Shown here: in pieces, positions 33,546 through 44,817 of the stretch
Position numbering within the stretch: position 1 is the first letter of the stretch
How the letters are laid out: each line of letters starts with the position of its first letter
Assembly (NCBI GenBank): GCA_949317995.1
Contig: OX439038.1
Coordinates: 70,690,659-70,754,658 of the forward strand
Length of the DNA stretch: 64,000 nucleotides
Direction of reading: 5' to 3'
Origin: Acholoe squamosa
Taxonomy: Eukaryota; Annelida; Polychaeta; Phyllodocida; Polynoidae
Notes under the pieces: generated by a model
The model's input: only the letters and a program-made list of their open reading frames with translations
What the model was told of the DNA's origin: nothing
The model's database searches: none
Made by a program: the position numbers and the translations under genes

Positions 33546-33671
33546 CTTGGCTAGGTTTGAACGCGTCTATAATTATAATGTTATTTTAACCTTGCGTATG
33601 TGAGAGTTGTTGTGGGGGTCACAACCATATCAATGAATTATAGAGACTTGGTTCTAACCAAGCATTTCTCG

Positions 33672-33752
33672 TCAGTCCCTGTGGCGCACTGCATAGGGAG
33701 TTAGATTTGGGATCAGGAGACTGCAGGTTCGACCCCTACCCTGGCAATGAAA
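33672..33752 (+). repeat. tRNA-derived SINE head
   Basis: It has an A-box-like tggcgcactgcatagg and a near-perfect B box GGTTCGACCCC, spaced as in a tRNA. Pairing of the acceptor and anticodon stems is poor, so a SINE head or tRNA pseudogene is more likely than a gene. Confidence 0.45.
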
Positions 33753-35719
33753 ATTTCCTAGATTTTAACATGTAACATATGACATGTAAGGACATGTAAG
33801 GAGGCATGTTATCCATGGATAACAGCACTGGGTGCCTGTTATCCTTGGATAACCACACACCTTACAAAAGTCATGATGCATGCATCATGGTGTGCAATAT
33901 CGACAGGTATGTGCATGGGAATATCCAGAAAAAGCACCCAAAATCACAGAAGTTGTGTAACAACGGACACTAACCTTATATCCAGCACAAGTCAACACAT
34001 CAGTTAGGTCCTTCCTCTCTGTTCTCTACCTGTGAGATCCAAACGAATGATGAGCCTTTATAATGTCTGATGAAGCTCCTTGCTCTCCTTGCACGATATA
34101 ACCATTATATGCCATCACTAGCTTTATCTAGAAGCCTTTATATTGGGTGGGAGCCCATACAGCCTGCATCCACTACAGTGTGTAGCTGCATGCCAGGGGT
34201 ACCTGGGGTAACCAGGCCTTCATATTGATTTCACCTAACATAGGTGAGAGTAGCTGCAAGGACTTACTCATTTATATGGCAAAAATCCAGGTGTGGGCCG
34301 CCAAATGGAAATGCAATCCCTGTGGGCATCGCAGTTAACTTGGCCACTTTTGGTCTGGCAGTCAGTTAGGCCGAAGGAGGAAGATTCCTTAGTGGCAGCT
34401 AGCCTGAAAATCTTAATCTACTGGCAGGCGAGCTAGGGAATAGGGCTTATATGAATAGACCCACTTGGCACTGCTCGTGATGGTATGAACATACAAAGCT
34501 CTGGAGAGCATCTCATTTTGGGCTGCATTCTTGCATTATGCCGACCCTGTACAGGATTAATATCGGCCTCCTCTCCGTCACTTCATGTATAAATTGGTGC
34601 ATGGTGATGACCTGGGATGACAGAGGCCTGTAGGCATTGTATGACCCTCGTTAAAGAGTTATGGGACAGGTGTTTGACCCAGTCTAGAATCAATATACCC
34701 ACGCGAGTAAACTCACAAACTCACGTGGAGTAGATCCTTTAAAATCACCCTAACCCTACGAGGTCAGCAGGAAGTCGGTTCAAGCGAGGTTCAGTACATG
34801 ATATTTTCGGGTCAAAGCCAATGACCATAATGGTATTCAACTCAGTTTAACCTTATAGTTTTAGTTTGTTCTGTGGTATACTATGCAGCCTTCCATAGGT
34901 ATTAGTCATATATACTTCTTTATCATATTCGTTCTCATGCCTTTTATTGCATGTTCTTCAGCTACAACATTAGGCCGACATTTGTTGTGCACATGTATGT
35001 AACGCCGTTCTTCACGTCAATTCTACTATAAAACCCCATACATGCTTTCTAATAAACAAGGCCTCAATATTAAAGCAAACACTAATGATCAATGTGTACT
35101 TTCCCTCTAATTCCTATCTACTCAAAGCACTATCATCTACATGCAAGTTAGTGGTTTATCCAAGAAAAATAAACGGTTTACAGATGACATGGTCATACCC
35201 GTTTTCCATAAATAACAGACAAAGGGATTAGATCTCCTTTGGTAAATTTCTCCATTTTGATCTACTTCTGTATGCCTGCTGTATGGAGCTTGTAATGCAC
35301 TATTAGCCTCATATTGGCTTTGTCCCTAAATATAGGAGGCTGTACATGCCTACCTTTATCCATCATCCTCCAGGTCCTCTTCTGTAAATAACGCTACATA
35401 CACCCACTTAATTCAACAAACATTAAGTTGGCTTAGATTCACTTGTACTTCAAGAAATGTGCAATTAGGATTACAAGGTCGTCCATGACACATGACTGTG
35501 AATAAATCTGTTGCTGCAAAGTGTAATTCTTTTTCTTTTTTTTCTTTTTTTTGCGTTATTTTGTGTAGACTTACCTGCCACAGGTGGCATGCTTGGCAGA
35601 GCACCGATATATATGCACTCAGGGACACTGGGGGCAGTCTATAATTTTGTATTGTACTTTGATTTAATCTATTTTGCGTGTCTGATGCAGTGGACAACCT
35701 AACCTAACAGAGGGGTCTA

Positions 35720-35945
35720 GATGGTCCCCATGTCACATGTCGATTTTAAGAAAAAGGCCATGTCACATGTCACTAAATTTCTATTTCCACATGTCCCTGT
35801 CACTAAGCTCCATGTCACATGTCGATTTTAAGGAAAGGTCATGTCTCATGTCACTAACTTTTTCATTCTCCATGTCCTTGTCACTAAGCTCCATGTCACA
35901 TGTCGATTTTAAGAAATGGCCATGTCACCCTGTCGAATTTAGGGG
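35720..35945. repeat. Tandem repeat with CATGTCACATGTC motif
   Basis: About two and a half imperfect units of roughly 80 bp, each with ccatgtcacatgtcgatttt followed by ctaa- and tttc-rich parts. No coding function is inferred. Confidence 0.8.
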
Positions 35946-36137
35946 TCTAGACCCATTAACAGGGTCGACATCATAGGTGCCACGTGGTTAACGGTACAAG
36001 AAACATAAGTACAACCTTACACAGAAAAAAATAATGTTCAAAATCCTTGTCAGATGTTAGTCAAAAATGCTAACTTTCTAACAATACCTAGTCAAAAGCA
36101 TGTGCCTAAGTGTCCAAGTGCCTTAGTCAAATACAAC

Positions 36138-36515
36138 TGTAGAGGTACGCATTGTCTAACCATAGAGTTGGGTACCGTCTGACGTGGCGGGTGAGTCGAG
36201 TCGTCGGACGTTCCTCAGGTTCCGGATAGCTGGCAGCACCGATCCGGGTCTGTGGGGACATCTGATGACGAACACCTGGGTCCTTATATAAAGCCCGGGG
36301 CTCAGCCGCTACGTCAGAGGCCCTTCTGGCCTCTGCACCATGTAGACCCTTATCCATCAATATTAGCTGCCTCTTCTATACCATCCGGCAGCCGTGAGTG
36401 TACACTAAGAAATAAAACTAACCGTTGGCATACACTTGGAATACTGTCTTACTCTTCCTTTCCGAATCGTAAGACCCGAACCCCCCCCAGGTCCGTAAGG
36501 CCACAAACCCTTACA
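36138..36515 (+). repeat. 5' LTR
   Basis: 378 bp. TATATAAA at 36285-36292 is followed about 25 bases later by a perfect 8-bp hairpin (36315-36335, CAGAGGCC arm), which would lie at or near the RNA 5' end. AATAAA is at 36411-36416. A C-run near 36481 differs in length from the 3' LTR. Confidence 0.95.
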
Positions 36516-36516
36516 C

Positions 36517-36528
36517 TGGTGCCGTGAC
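36517..36528 (+). other. Primer binding site, tRNA-His type
   Basis: TGGTGCCGTGAC begins one base after the LTR. It is complementary to the 3' end of tRNA-His (GTCACGGCA plus CCA) over 12 bases, so minus-strand DNA synthesis is probably primed by tRNA-His. Confidence 0.7.
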
Positions 36529-36540
36529 CAGTTAATTCTG

Positions 36541-39432
36541 GTGTATAGCCCGGACGTTATAACGTCCGAACGGCTGGTACATGGGTTAGATAGCCTCACG
36601 GAAGCTAACCCAGCAGGGCAACTAATTGCCCAGGAGAATGGCAATGGATCATTAGTGCTCCAAAACCATTCGAACTCCCAAGATGCGGAATCTGCATCTT
36701 GGAGAGATCCCGAACCCCACTATAATGATAGTGAGGAGAATCTACCAGACTCTGTACGACGTGAACAGTCCATACAGAGACAGGGTAAGTTAATGAGCCA
36801 ACAATCACTTGTTGACGAGTTAACTAATTCGATGTTCGAAATTGGTGGTAGTACTAATCCAGAACATCCAGCACCAATGCCAAAAAGGGTAACATTCGGA
36901 GAACTACCTTATAGATTACCCAGACCCGGACTACCAATATTAGATTACAGCGCTATAGATGGCGACTTAACCTATGCGGTACCGGAAGGTGAGGAATTTA
37001 AACAACCGGATGTCCTGTTGTTAAATGAAACTTACGTAACTTTGAACGAGAACCTAAATACCTTGGTCAAAGCTAAAGATGAAGTATTCCATGAAAAACT
37101 TCAGCTGGAAGAGGACCTAACTGGCATGCGGAAGGAATTCGAAGCCAGAAGGAGTGAGTACATGAAGGAACTCGAGAATGAAGAATTAAAACTTCAGGAA
37201 ATGAGAGAGTCTTTCAATAAGGAATATGACAATAGACACATTCGTATCCAAACATACATAGATACGAACGACCATCTAATTCTTGATAAGGCAAAATTCG
37301 AATCCGAAATATGCCATTATCAAAGCAAGTTAGAGGAATTGAAACTTCAGTGTACTAAACAAGACAATGAAACTATCCGGGTAGGCATTATAGCTTACAA
37401 TAAACAACTGGAAGAAGATAGGCAGAAACTCACGAATGAGCTTCAGGAATTGCAGAATACTGCAATAACCTTAGATAAATATGTAGAAGCCGCCCAGTTG
37501 ACTATAGGTAATATAGATCCAGCTGTGGTGTCTAAAATGTTGGGGAAAACATCCAAGAATGCAACTCCAAGTAGATACAACCCATTCGTTGACGACGGGG
37601 CTGATAAGAATGTAGTATCCGGAGTCTATAAGAAACCAGATAATACCGCAGGTAATGGAACCGCACCTACACCAGCAACTCCAGTGCTGGATACGATAGG
37701 TCCGGCACCACCAATACCAGATTTGAGTCACAAAATTAAAGCGACTCGCGATAGTGCTACTGGAACTAACAATAATACACCCGTAGCACAACCAAGAGTA
37801 CCGGGTCCACCGAGGCATATGTTAACACCACCTTCATATTTCTCCCAACCTGGCCATAGTACACCAGCAGGTCCAAGATTACCGAACCCACCTCCGGGTC
37901 CAGGTAATGGTCCTACTGATGGACGTTTTCCAAGACCAAACCCGCCACAAAACAACGTTAATGGCGGTATGTATCAACCAAGAACATCTTCCTATGGATA
38001 TAGATATAATTATAATCCATCAGGAAGTGGTAATTATCAAAATGGTAATAACTATAACCAGGGATGGAATCAAAATAATTCTTACCCTAGGTATGCGTCT
38101 TCTGGAAACGCCGGTTACAATGGTGGATGCCCTGGCGGTTCATCCGGAAACTATCATAATAATGGTCCACCAGGAGGGAACCCTCCAGGCGGCCCAGGAG
38201 GATCCGGATCCGGAGGATCAGGATCAGGAGGAGATGGCAGGAAGCCAAATAGAAGAACTTCCATGCCTGCAGGGATGCAAACCATCTTTGACAGGAGCCA
38301 ATGTATCCAAAACCTTGGCATTGACTGCTACCGAAAGGGAGCGGATGGCATGAAAGTCATGAACTGGAGCATGCGAGAAGCAGATAGACTACGCGGATGT
38401 AATAATCCGGCACGTAGACAGGCACGGATACCCCCTCCATATGATTCTAATGATCCATGGAAGGACAGTTATCAAGCTTTTGTCAACGAAGTCAATTGCA
38501 GCGGCTGGACAAAAGAAGAAGCTCTGCCGTATTTGATCTGTTGGTTGAATAAAGGTGGAAAAGTAGCCCTCAACCAATGGAGAGCAGCGTACGGATTATA
38601 CGGCACCTATGATCAATTGGTCAAATGTGCCGCATACCTATTCGGATCAATCGTTAGAGAAGATCCATGGGTAAGCTTCAAGAAAAGAACACAGAAACCT
38701 AAAGAATCTCACAAGGTCTTTGGTTTGGAACTACAGGACTTGCTATCAAAAGCACGTCCAAATTGGGCTCATGACGATGACTGTTATCTACAGGAATTGT
38801 TTATACAATTCTATAATGGATTGCGGGATCCAGATCACAAACAAGTTGTTTGGGATTCTTGGAAAGATGACACTTCCTTCAGTGACCTGTTCATAGCAAT
38901 AGATGGACATGACATGAAGAAACGATTGGTAGGTCTAGGACCTAACCCGGTAAGAGCAGCGCCTTTTCAATACGGAGGTACACCTGCTCCGATATATGAC
39001 ACTTCCCAGTTAGCCACGGTTGATTCGCATGAAGCTGATGAGGAGGATGAATATGTCTCCGACGAAAACGGAGAATATATTGGATCAGTCCAGGTAGCTG
39101 GAAAGTATTACCGACAAAAGCGGTATAGGAAAGTACATTCGAGAGGAAAGGGAGGATCTGTTGCTGGTAAAACAGCTTCCGGATCAACTCAACCTAGCAA
39201 TATAGCCTCTACGGCGAAGCCAACTGTGGCCGCCACTGTTGCTCCTACTAATGTGATGGAAACATTAATAGCCGGACTAACAGAAGCTCTAAAGAGACCA
39301 AGAGTTGATAAATCTCAAAGGAGATGTTTCAGATGCCAGAAACTGGGGCACTACGCTCCTGAATGTATGGCTGAGAAACCTGTCCCTCGTAGACAGGAAG
39401 GTGTCTCTGGAATAAGTACAGAGGAAAACTAG
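36541..39432 (+). CDS. Gag polyprotein of the Gypsy element
   Basis: 963 codons; the open frame begins at a GTG, and the first in-frame ATG is at 36793, so the start is uncertain. A long coiled coil spans about residues 150-320. A Pro/Gly/Asn/Tyr-rich flexible region spans about 350-600. A capsid-like helical domain spans about 620-800 and includes a WLNKGGKVALNQWRAAYG segment. An acidic patch follows, then one CCHC zinc knuckle (CFRCQKLGHYAPEC, about residue 929). It packages element RNA into particles. It ends in a UAG (39430-39432) with pol open beyond it in the same frame. The coiled coil and low-complexity middle make it much longer than usual Gypsy Gag. The frame is intact. Confidence 0.85.
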   Translation: MYSPDVITSERLVHGLDSLTEANPAGQLIAQENGNGSLVLQNHSNSQDAESASWRDPEPHYNDSEENLPDSVRREQSIQRQGKLMSQQSLVDELTNSMFEIGGSTNPEHPAPMPKRVTFGELPYRLPRPGLPILDYSAIDGDLTYAVPEGEEFKQPDVLLLNETYVTLNENLNTLVKAKDEVFHEKLQLEEDLTGMRKEFEARRSEYMKELENEELKLQEMRESFNKEYDNRHIRIQTYIDTNDHLILDKAKFESEICHYQSKLEELKLQCTKQDNETIRVGIIAYNKQLEEDRQKLTNELQELQNTAITLDKYVEAAQLTIGNIDPAVVSKMLGKTSKNATPSRYNPFVDDGADKNVVSGVYKKPDNTAGNGTAPTPATPVLDTIGPAPPIPDLSHKIKATRDSATGTNNNTPVAQPRVPGPPRHMLTPPSYFSQPGHSTPAGPRLPNPPPGPGNGPTDGRFPRPNPPQNNVNGGMYQPRTSSYGYRYNYNPSGSGNYQNGNNYNQGWNQNNSYPRYASSGNAGYNGGCPGGSSGNYHNNGPPGGNPPGGPGGSGSGGSGSGGDGRKPNRRTSMPAGMQTIFDRSQCIQNLGIDCYRKGADGMKVMNWSMREADRLRGCNNPARRQARIPPPYDSNDPWKDSYQAFVNEVNCSGWTKEEALPYLICWLNKGGKVALNQWRAAYGLYGTYDQLVKCAAYLFGSIVREDPWVSFKKRTQKPKESHKVFGLELQDLLSKARPNWAHDDDCYLQELFIQFYNGLRDPDHKQVVWDSWKDDTSFSDLFIAIDGHDMKKRLVGLGPNPVRAAPFQYGGTPAPIYDTSQLATVDSHEADEEDEYVSDENGEYIGSVQVAGKYYRQKRYRKVHSRGKGGSVAGKTASGSTQPSNIASTAKPTVAATVAPTNVMETLIAGLTEALKRPRVDKSQRRCFRCQKLGHYAPECMAEKPVPRRQEGVSGISTEEN

Positions 39433-39468
39433 GGAGGGGTCTCCCGAGGGGCAAAGAAGGGGATCCCA
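39430..39468 (+). promoter_or_regulatory. Candidate gag-pol stop-codon readthrough site
   Basis: Gag ends at UAG and pol continues in the same frame without another stop. The bases after the stop read GGAGGGG, resembling the UAG-GGA-GG context known for gammaretroviral readthrough. GGGAG (39432-39436) can pair with CTCCC (39441-39445). A plain C-to-T mutation of a CAG codon is the alternative. Confidence 0.45.
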
Positions 39469-42069
39469 GTGACAAATCTTGCCATGATATCACCATCCGT
39501 GGTTGTAGACACCCGGAAGGCTAGAGAAGCTGATATAACAGGTGCCACGGGAGCACAGGGGAAACCCAATATCAGTAACGAGGCAGGCGGCTACGAGTTA
39601 GCCAGGGTTGGTGGTGCCCACCTGCCCCCGGGTCATCCTTGTCTGGAATTCCTGAAAGGATGTGGATCGACTCCTGGTGTGAACAATGACGTTCCGATCC
39701 TCACAGATATGCCCTCTGTTCTAAACGGAAGGCGGTGGTATGTTTGCCTTACTGTTAACGGAAGATCTGCCGAATTCCTTGTGGATACGGGAGCTAGCCA
39801 CTCTTGTATCTCCAGGAGGTTCTACGATCTTATACCGGATGAACATGATACTCTCAAATCGGGAGGAAATGCTCAGACGGCCGATGGCAGTACCTTGCAA
39901 ACGTATGGTAGAACTTGTGTGAAACTACAGTTGGATGGAATACATGACTATGTCATGAGCGCCACCGTTGCGGATATAGCAGATGAGGGGATACTCGGGT
40001 TGGATTTCGCATCCCTGTATGGAGTTGTGTTGGAACCCCAATCAGGAGTGTTGAGTGTGAAATACCCATATCCCGTAAAGGTTAGGTGTGTACTGAGACA
40101 AGTGAGCAGTATGGCTAGTGTAGCACACACTGTGCGAATCCCTCCGGGAGTAGCCTGTGATGTGCTTGTAAGAAGTGATCCTGCAATGCGCAATAAGCCT
40201 GCAGTGATAGAACCGGATGTAGCTACTCTGTCAAGTGTCGGATTAGTATCCGCAGACACTATTGTAGCAAATGCATCCTGGTCGGTAGTACCTGTCTCCA
40301 ATACTGGAAACAGTACTATCTACTTGAAAAAGGGACAAGTTTTCGGAAACGTGACCCTTTCAGAAACTGTAACGGATAGTAAGTTAAACTTACAAAAGGT
40401 AACAGGAAATGATGAAATTTCGGAAGACTTACTCAAGTTGTATGAAGAAACTTCATTAGAAAATCCGGAAGACCGGAAAGTGTTCTATGAATTGCTCTGT
40501 CAGTATAGGACTGCCTTTGCCAAACCTGGTGAAAAACTAGGTACGACAAACAAGGTAGTACATAAAATAGATACTGGAGATGCGGAACCCTTTAAAATAC
40601 CATATAGGCGGTTACCTTTAGCGAAAAAGAGAGTAGCTGAAGAGGAAATAAACAAGATGTTGGAACCCAAAGAAGTGAGGTCCTTTTTAGGATTCTGTTC
40701 CTATTATAGGGAATTTATTCCAAACTATTCTAGAGTCAGTTATCCATTACAAGCAATAGCTAACTGGACTCCAGGAAGTACCAAGGAAAAATTTCCTTGG
40801 ACGCATGAACAGGAATCTGCTTTTCAGAAGCTAAAGGACCTGTTCGCGAGTACTCCAGTACTACAATATCCGAATGAAACGGATCATTTCATACTGGATA
40901 CTGATGCTAGTAATGATAGCATTGGTGCAGCTCTCTCGCAAGTCCAAAATGGGAGAGAAGTACCAATTGCCTTTGCCAGCAATACACTGAGCAAGACTCA
41001 GCGCAATTACTGCACAACCAAAAGAGAGTTGTTAGCAGTAGTCGTATATACCAAGAAGTTCAAACATTTCCTATGGGGAACAAACTTTACATTGCGTACG
41101 GATCATTCCTCTTTAAGATGGCTACTGAACTTCCGAGATGCTGAAGGAATGTTAGGCCGATGGTTAGCCCATCTATCAGAATATGGGCTCGAACATCACC
41201 AGATTCAGCATATACCTGGAGTGAAGCATTTGAATGCTGATGCCTTGTCTCGAATACCAATCTGGAAATGTGATAATCCGGATTGTACTGATTGTCGAGC
41301 TCATAGGGCAGTGTTAGCAGGGATTCGAAGACCATTCGAACCCCTAGTTGCCAGTCTACTGGATTGGTCTATGGATCACATACGACGTTTCCATGAAGCT
41401 GACTCGATAACTGCGCAGCTATTGCAATTAGTACCAAAGGGTATACGTCCAGTTAGACCCGAGGTCTCTCTGGAAAATCGAGAAATGAGAAGGTTTCTTG
41501 CTCAATGGACCGAGCTTGAAGTCCGGAAAGTCGTGTTATACCGCTGGAAGCCATGTAATAATGGTGAGAAAATCATGCAAGTGGTAATACCACATGCCAT
41601 GAGACATGACATTATGTATTTCTGTCATGGACATCGGACCAGTGGTCATTTTGGAAGGAAACGTTCGTTGGCACGACTTTCCAAAAAATACTACTGGCCT
41701 GGCATGACCAGAGACTTGCAAAGATGGGTAATCACCTGTCCGGATTGTTGTAAAAACAAACCCGGACCCGGGATGGGCAAACTTCCCCTATCCCAAGAAC
41801 TTTTCGGAGTTAGATTCGCAAGAATCGGGGTAGACATCATCAGTGGATTGAATACAACCGCTAATGATAATACCTGTATGATGGTAGTGTGTGATTATTA
41901 CACAAAATACACTAAAGTATTTCCACTACCGGATCACAAAGCAGTTACTTGTGCCGAAGCTTTTGTAAAAGGCTGGGTACTAAGTTTCGGTGTACCATTA
42001 ATGTTACACAGTGACCAAGGCAGAGAATTCGAATCAAATCTCTGGCAGGGTATGTGCGAATACTTAGCT
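39433..42069 (+). pseudogene. Pol polyprotein, first part (protease, RT remnant, RNase H, integrase N-terminal part)
   Basis: The frame is open from the gag UAG. An aspartic protease has a VDTGASHS active site (about 39780). The RT start is present to about 40660 (an IPYRRLP segment). The sequence then jumps straight to the RT thumb (EVRSFLGFCSYYREFIPNYS), so roughly 170 residues with the fingers/palm and the YxDD site are missing, in frame. RNase H is complete in motifs (DTDAS, KRELLAV, RTDHSSL, NADALSR). The integrase HHCC zinc domain (about 41600-41760) and the first two core Asp residues (VDII, HSDQG) follow. A DNA transposon then interrupts it at 42070. It cannot make a working RT. Confidence 0.85.
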
Positions 42070-43391
42070 GGGTCAGATTTCCTGGGGACGTACAAATCTC
42101 CCTGAGAAGGCCCCAAATATGAAAGTCAGAAAAGGAATTAATCACTTCATTACATTGAAAGAACAATGTCTTGGCTCCTTGGAACCACCAATTATACACA
42201 GTTATCCCTACCGGTTCCATTTTTATAGCTGTGTGATAACAATTTGTCACTTTTTGTGTCCATCCGACAGATGTAATCAGTGATATGATTTTGTTACCAA
42301 TATATACACCACAGAAACTTCTAATTTTGTTTACCAGCTCTTACAGTATACAAGTTTAGTAAGCTCATGAATAAACATCACTGTTCAAAAGATTTTTGAG
42401 ATATAGGCTGATGAAATTCAGCCATCTTGTGAAAAAGTGAAAATTCTTGTCAAAAATGCTATTTTCCCTCTAGTTCTCTAGAAAATGCTTAAATACTCAT
42501 TAAAATCAATCTATATTAAGTTCAGAATGCCTACTCTAGGAAATAATGATCACTATAACCTAATGGACCACCAACTCAGCACAGCATTAGCTTAAAATGA
42601 CCCTAAAATTCAGACTTTATCTGTCGGATGGACACTTTTTTTCATATTACAGTGTATAAAACAAACTTATAGGGAGACTTATGGTACAAATGTTATTTGA
42701 TAGTGTTCAAGGGATGACTGTGCTTGATTTAAAACATAAAGGATGCATCCAAATGCATTACTTTGAGATTAAGAAATTTGTCCTTCCGACAGCAAAAGTG
42801 CAAAATGTCCATCCGACAGAAAAATGTGTATACGAATGCACTCATTGGTATAAGAGGAAGACTTCAGGCTACAGCAAAAAAATCTTTGCAGCAGCTTAAC
42901 CACCCTAGTGCCCCTCAATTCTGAGCAGAGTAAGGATAATGTATTAACTGTCTTAGTTTAGAATATAGGTGGGTTTTAGTTTTACTGTCAGATGGACATT
43001 TGAGTGTCATTTTACACTGAATGTTACACAAACAAATACTTATGCTCTACAATACCCAAAAACGTTCTGAATCATTAACACAACAGATATATCAATGAGA
43101 AAAAGCTATATCTTAGGTTCTAGAACCCCTCTGGGATATATGCCAGGGTTGTAAAAAACCTGCTTTTTTGTCAAATTTGCCTTTTTTCACCATTTTTCAA
43201 CTTTGGAAGCCAACTAATCCAAACATTATGGTTGGATATGCAAGAGAGTACATGCATTTGAAAGGTTATGGTGTTCCCTTCCAATTGGGACCAAAAAGCA
43301 GGATATTGGTTTATAATCTTTTATTCTGCAGGTGCATAAGCATACAATAGTGTAAAAAATGCCAATTGTACGTGCCCAGAAAATTTAGCCC
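42070..43391. mobile_element. Non-autonomous DNA transposon inside the integrase gene
   Basis: 1322 bp flanked by AGCT at 42066-42069 and 43392-43395. Terminal inverted repeats run GGGTCAGATTTCCTGG on the left against a complement of GGGCTAAATTTTCTGG on the right, with further matching CACGTACAA-like bases. The motif GTCCATCCGACAG recurs inside in both orientations (about 42259, 42621, 42786, 42812, 42986). No transposase ORF. With one AGCT copy removed the integrase frame continues across, which confirms the ends. A 4-bp duplication narrows the superfamily but does not decide it. Confidence 0.8.
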
Positions 43392-43395
43392 AGCT

Positions 43396-44308
43396 ATTTG
43401 TAAGACTAGAACCAATCTGTATAGGCCACAAAGCGACGGATTGGTAGAAAGGTTCAACAGAACCCTTATCCAAGTTCTAAAGTCGCTCGTCAATGAACAT
43501 ATGGATGACTGGGATGAGCAATGTCATTTTGTGACACATGCTTATAACAGTACGGTACATTCAAGTACAAATTGTACTCTGAATCTTTTAGTATTCGGAG
43601 AAGATCTAATAATGCCTGCCGACTTAGTATTTGGAGTCGTAGGGATGGACCCGGAACTACCTTGCCATGTAGTTTTTGTGGAATGTTTAAGAGACAGATT
43701 TAAAAAAGCATATGAGTCTGTCTGAATCGATTTGGAGAAAAGTGCCAAATGGCAGAAAGTTGGATATGATACCGATCTAAAGCATCGGAAATTCCAATCC
43801 GGAGATAGAGTTCTTAGACTACATAAAACCACTTAGACACATAAAATTAGCGTCTAATTGGGATGGTCCCTTCACGGTAACACAAGTTATCAGTGATTGT
43901 ACCGTAATTATTAAATCTGACCTTGGTCGACTTTATAAGTCAAATGTGGCCAGACTAAGGAAATGGTCTGGGAGGGAGACCTCCACAAAAATGTATGGTG
44001 AAGGTTCCGGAAAGATCCTGAACCAGAATCGCATAATAGACCAGGTAAAGAACACTACAGTGAAGCGAGGCCGTGGTAGGCCTAAAAAGTGTTCCGAATC
44101 AGTGACACCCGCGCCAACACCGATTAAGCGTGGGGGAGTTAAAAAAGTCTCGGCAGGTGAAGACAAAAAGAAGAGGAAAGGTGTCCCTAAGGCTAAGAAA
44201 CACCTAGAAAAGGCTCTTCAGACTGTCAGGTCCGATAAAGAACTATCCGAGAAGGGGAGATACGTTCGTCGCAGCCCTCGAATTGCCCAGAGGACTGCAG
44301 TGACCTAA
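43396..44308 (+). pseudogene. Pol polyprotein, integrase C-terminal part with basic tail
   Basis: It resumes right after the DNA transposon with the integrase segment that carries the catalytic Glu (SDGLVERFNR). A TGA at 43723-43725 and a frameshift near 43830 break it. The GPF/GPY module (NWDGPFTV, about 43860) links the integrase end to a Lys/Arg-rich tail that contains GRGRPKK, an AT-hook motif, and ends RRSPRIAQR at 44308. By family analogy the tail would direct integration to chromatin. Non-functional here without repair of several lesions. Confidence 0.8.
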
Positions 44309-44519
44309 CCTGTATACACAACGGGTGTAATGTTTACATTTAGAGGAACGGATGACAACTGACCCGAAAGGCTTATTTGTCGCCGCCGCATGATGTACCA
44401 ATGGGTAGTGGACGGATAATCTGGTGGATTCGCTTAAGCTTTCCATAATCTCCACTTAAAACCCCAGACGAGTCATCGGCGTGAGCGATAATTACCTAAA
44501 AACAATCAGTTTGTTGATG

Positions 44520-44800
44520 TTCCGCTTGTAGCACGTGCGTTTCCGCATGACGTCACCGTGTCCAGTCTCGGCTGACCTCTCGTGACCTCGCGGGATGCGG
44601 GGAAATGACGTCACGAAAGCTGGCCTGTCGCCATATTGTTTTTTGGTAGCGTTTGGGACAGTCGGGTCACCCCTTCTCTCTTGAATTCTACCATCTAGCA
44701 AACCCCTTGTGCGCCCTCAGAGTCTGTCTCTCAGTAGGCAGACTCCGTCAGTGTCGGCCCCGGCGCCGTAAAAGCCGGAAAAAGAAGTAGTTTACTCCCG
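44520..44800 (+). promoter_or_regulatory. Internal promoter-like block before ORF3
   Basis: A GC-rich segment in an otherwise AU-leaning element. It has CACGTG (44532), perfect CRE palindromes TGACGTCA at 44548-44555 and 44606-44613, and a GCCATATTG YY1-like site near 44630. No TATA is seen. ORF3 begins about 200 bp downstream. It could drive a separate ORF3 mRNA. Confidence 0.45.
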
Positions 44801-44817
44801 TGGGCGATTCCCCAGTC

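Larger units (their letters stand above)
31801..36019. other. Gene-poor stretch with small repeats
   Basis: No confident gene. An 82-codon minus-strand frame at 31828-32076 has protein-like composition (a LHYISMLMSLAPVALACRIKYC segment is hydrophobic) but no recognised domain or clear splice sites. The region also holds a palindromic element at 33192-33317, tRNA-like SINE heads near 33.5 and 33.7 kb, and a tandem repeat at 35.72-35.94 kb. Confidence 0.5.

Noticed and set aside
37471..37818. Antisense frame opposite gag
   Set aside because: No motif; expected by chance opposite a long ORF.
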